From Caryophanales bacterium UBA4869 (GTDB lineage Bacteria; Bacillota_I; Bacilli_A; RFN20; CAG-288): 7,651 bases of DNA. The notes beneath the pieces were generated by a model. It did not search any database. It worked only from the letters and a program-made list of their open reading frames with translations, and was not told where the DNA came from. The translations under genes were made by a program, and so were the position numbers. Position 1 is the first letter of the stretch. The number at the start of each line of letters is the position of its first letter. Below, in pieces: positions 6,748-7,651 of the stretch. The stretch is taken from the NCBI GenBank assembly GCA_002399505.1, contig DHDT01000010.1, positions 25,825-33,475 of the forward strand. Reading direction: 5' to 3'.

Positions 6748-7651
6748 ATGAACAACAAAAGTCTTACTCTTTATCAGCAGGTAGACAAGTTCTCTCAATC
6801 AGAGGTCACGGCTTTATATTTCCGCAGCGGTAAGATCAATTTCCGTGTCTTCTGCAGACGAATCGATGAAATGGCCTCCAAACTCTACGATCTTGGAATC
6901 AGAAAAGACCAGGTCGTATCTCTTTTAGCCCCCAATGTGCCTGAAACCATCATCGCCTTCTATGCTTTAAACAAGATTGGAGCCATCGTCGCTCTTCTTC
7001 ATCCGCTTCTGCCAAAAAACGTTCTTCTTTCATCACTTCTGGAAACTAAAAGCGTCGTGCTTCTTTTATTAGATGCCCGCTATAACGATTACAAAGACTC
7101 CTTGAAAGAAAGCAAGATACCTGTCTATTTTTTGAGCGCTTATCCTGATTTGAAGCCTTTTATAAAACAGGGATTCAAAATTCTCTATCACAAAGACATC
7201 AAGAATGTCGATAAATCACATTATCTGTATAAGATTCCAAAATCCACTACTCAGTTTCATGTCAATGAAGACCCCAAGAAACCATCAGTCTATCTTCGAA
7301 GCGGAGGAACGACTGGCAAAAGCAAGACCGTCATCTTAAACGATGAAAATGTCTCCTTTGCCGGAAAACAATCCGAGTGGATTCTGAAAAGAAAAATCAA
7401 AGGCATCTCCATGATCGGAGTCCTGCCTCTTTTCCACGGCTATGGTCTCTCAATGGGAGTCCATGCTCCTTTGATGAATGAAGCCGCTTCCTGTCTGATG
7501 ATCAGCTATTCAGGAAAAGAAATAGTCTCTAAAGTAAAAAAGGGAAAACTCAATGTTCTGATTGCAGTTCCCTATCTGGCCAGGAAACTATTAAACAACC
7601 GAAAACTAAACGGACCTATGCTTAAAAACCTCTATGCCACCTATGTCGGAT
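6748..7651 (+). CDS. AMP-forming acyl-CoA synthetase/acyl-acid ligase (partial, right edge)
   Basis: The first 301 residues of an ANL-superfamily adenylating enzyme, cut by the window end; full-length members are usually about 500-550 residues. It should activate a carboxylic acid with ATP to an acyl-AMP and then load CoA or a carrier. Seen: the N-terminal stretch VVSLLAPNVPETIIAFYALNKIGAI (56-80), typical of the family; the ATP-binding loop YLRSGGTTGKSKTVIL (182-197), the counterpart of the usual TSGTTGKPKGV; and PLFHGYGLSMGV (227-238), the acyl-site/A4 region. The YGxTE motif, the adenylate-binding Asp and the C-terminal catalytic Lys lie outside the window. Position 192 is Ser where Pro is usual, and 194 is Thr where Gly is usual. 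The ATG is 3 bases after the acyltransferase stop, with only a weak AGG upstream, so translation is probably coupled. Acyl substrate unknown. Confidence 0.88.
   Translation, partial: MNNKSLTLYQQVDKFSQSEVTALYFRSGKINFRVFCRRIDEMASKLYDLGIRKDQVVSLLAPNVPETIIAFYALNKIGAIVALLHPLLPKNVLLSSLLETKSVVLLLLDARYNDYKDSLKESKIPVYFLSAYPDLKPFIKQGFKILYHKDIKNVDKSHYLYKIPKSTTQFHVNEDPKKPSVYLRSGGTTGKSKTVILNDENVSFAGKQSEWILKRKIKGISMIGVLPLFHGYGLSMGVHAPLMNEAASCLMISYSGKEIVSKVKKGKLNVLIAVPYLARKLLNNRKLNGPMLKNLYATYVG

Noticed and set aside
1..7651. CRISPR array, tRNA, insertion sequence or prophage genes accompanying the defence locus
   Set aside because: No direct-repeat array, cloverleaf-like gene, transposase, integrase or terminal repeats were seen on either strand.

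Overview
The window looks like chromosomal DNA from a moderate-to-low GC Gram-positive-type bacterium, most likely Bacillota (an Erysipelotrichia or Clostridia relative). The genus cannot be fixed from this sequence. Reasons: purine-rich Shine-Dalgarno sites, TATAAT-type -10 boxes, Lys/Asp/Ser-rich proteins, and a JetA family known mainly from Firmicutes. TGA is used as a stop (end of jetB) and tryptophans are TGG, so the standard bacterial code applies. Genes are densely packed in two divergent units separated by a 210-base AT-rich intergenic region.

Left unit (minus strand, from 5604 leftward off the window): three tightly coupled genes that match a Wadjet anti-plasmid system of the SMC/MukBEF-like class. 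JetA is a kleisin-like protein of the DUF5716 type (4078-5604). JetB is a MukE-like DUF4194 protein (3284-4072). JetC is a large SMC-type ATPase (1-3284) with an N-terminal Walker A, long coiled coils, a central hinge and a C-terminal ABC signature plus Walker B. JetC runs off the left edge a few residues short of its C-terminus. The nuclease subunit JetD, needed for plasmid cleavage, is not in the window and is expected immediately to the left. In the known systems JetABC forms a loop-extruding motor that senses small circular DNA and JetD cuts it. Domain order and JetA type suggest the type III variant, but the subtype is inferred.

Intergenic region (5605-5814): carries a promoter candidate for each direction (TTGTAA-17-TATAAT for jetA; TATAAT just before the rightward gene) and an AT-rich inverted repeat between them. 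Both predicted transcripts would have very short 5' leaders.

Right unit (plus strand, 5815 to the right edge): a multi-pass membrane acyltransferase-like protein of the DUF1624/HGSNAT_cat family, followed three bases later by the N-terminal 301 residues of an AMP-forming acyl-CoA/acyl-acid ligase. The pair probably activates an acyl group and transfers it to an envelope or extracellular acceptor. This unit has no evident functional link to Wadjet and is probably the ordinary genomic neighbour of a defence locus.

No tRNA, rRNA, CRISPR array, insertion sequence or integrase was seen.
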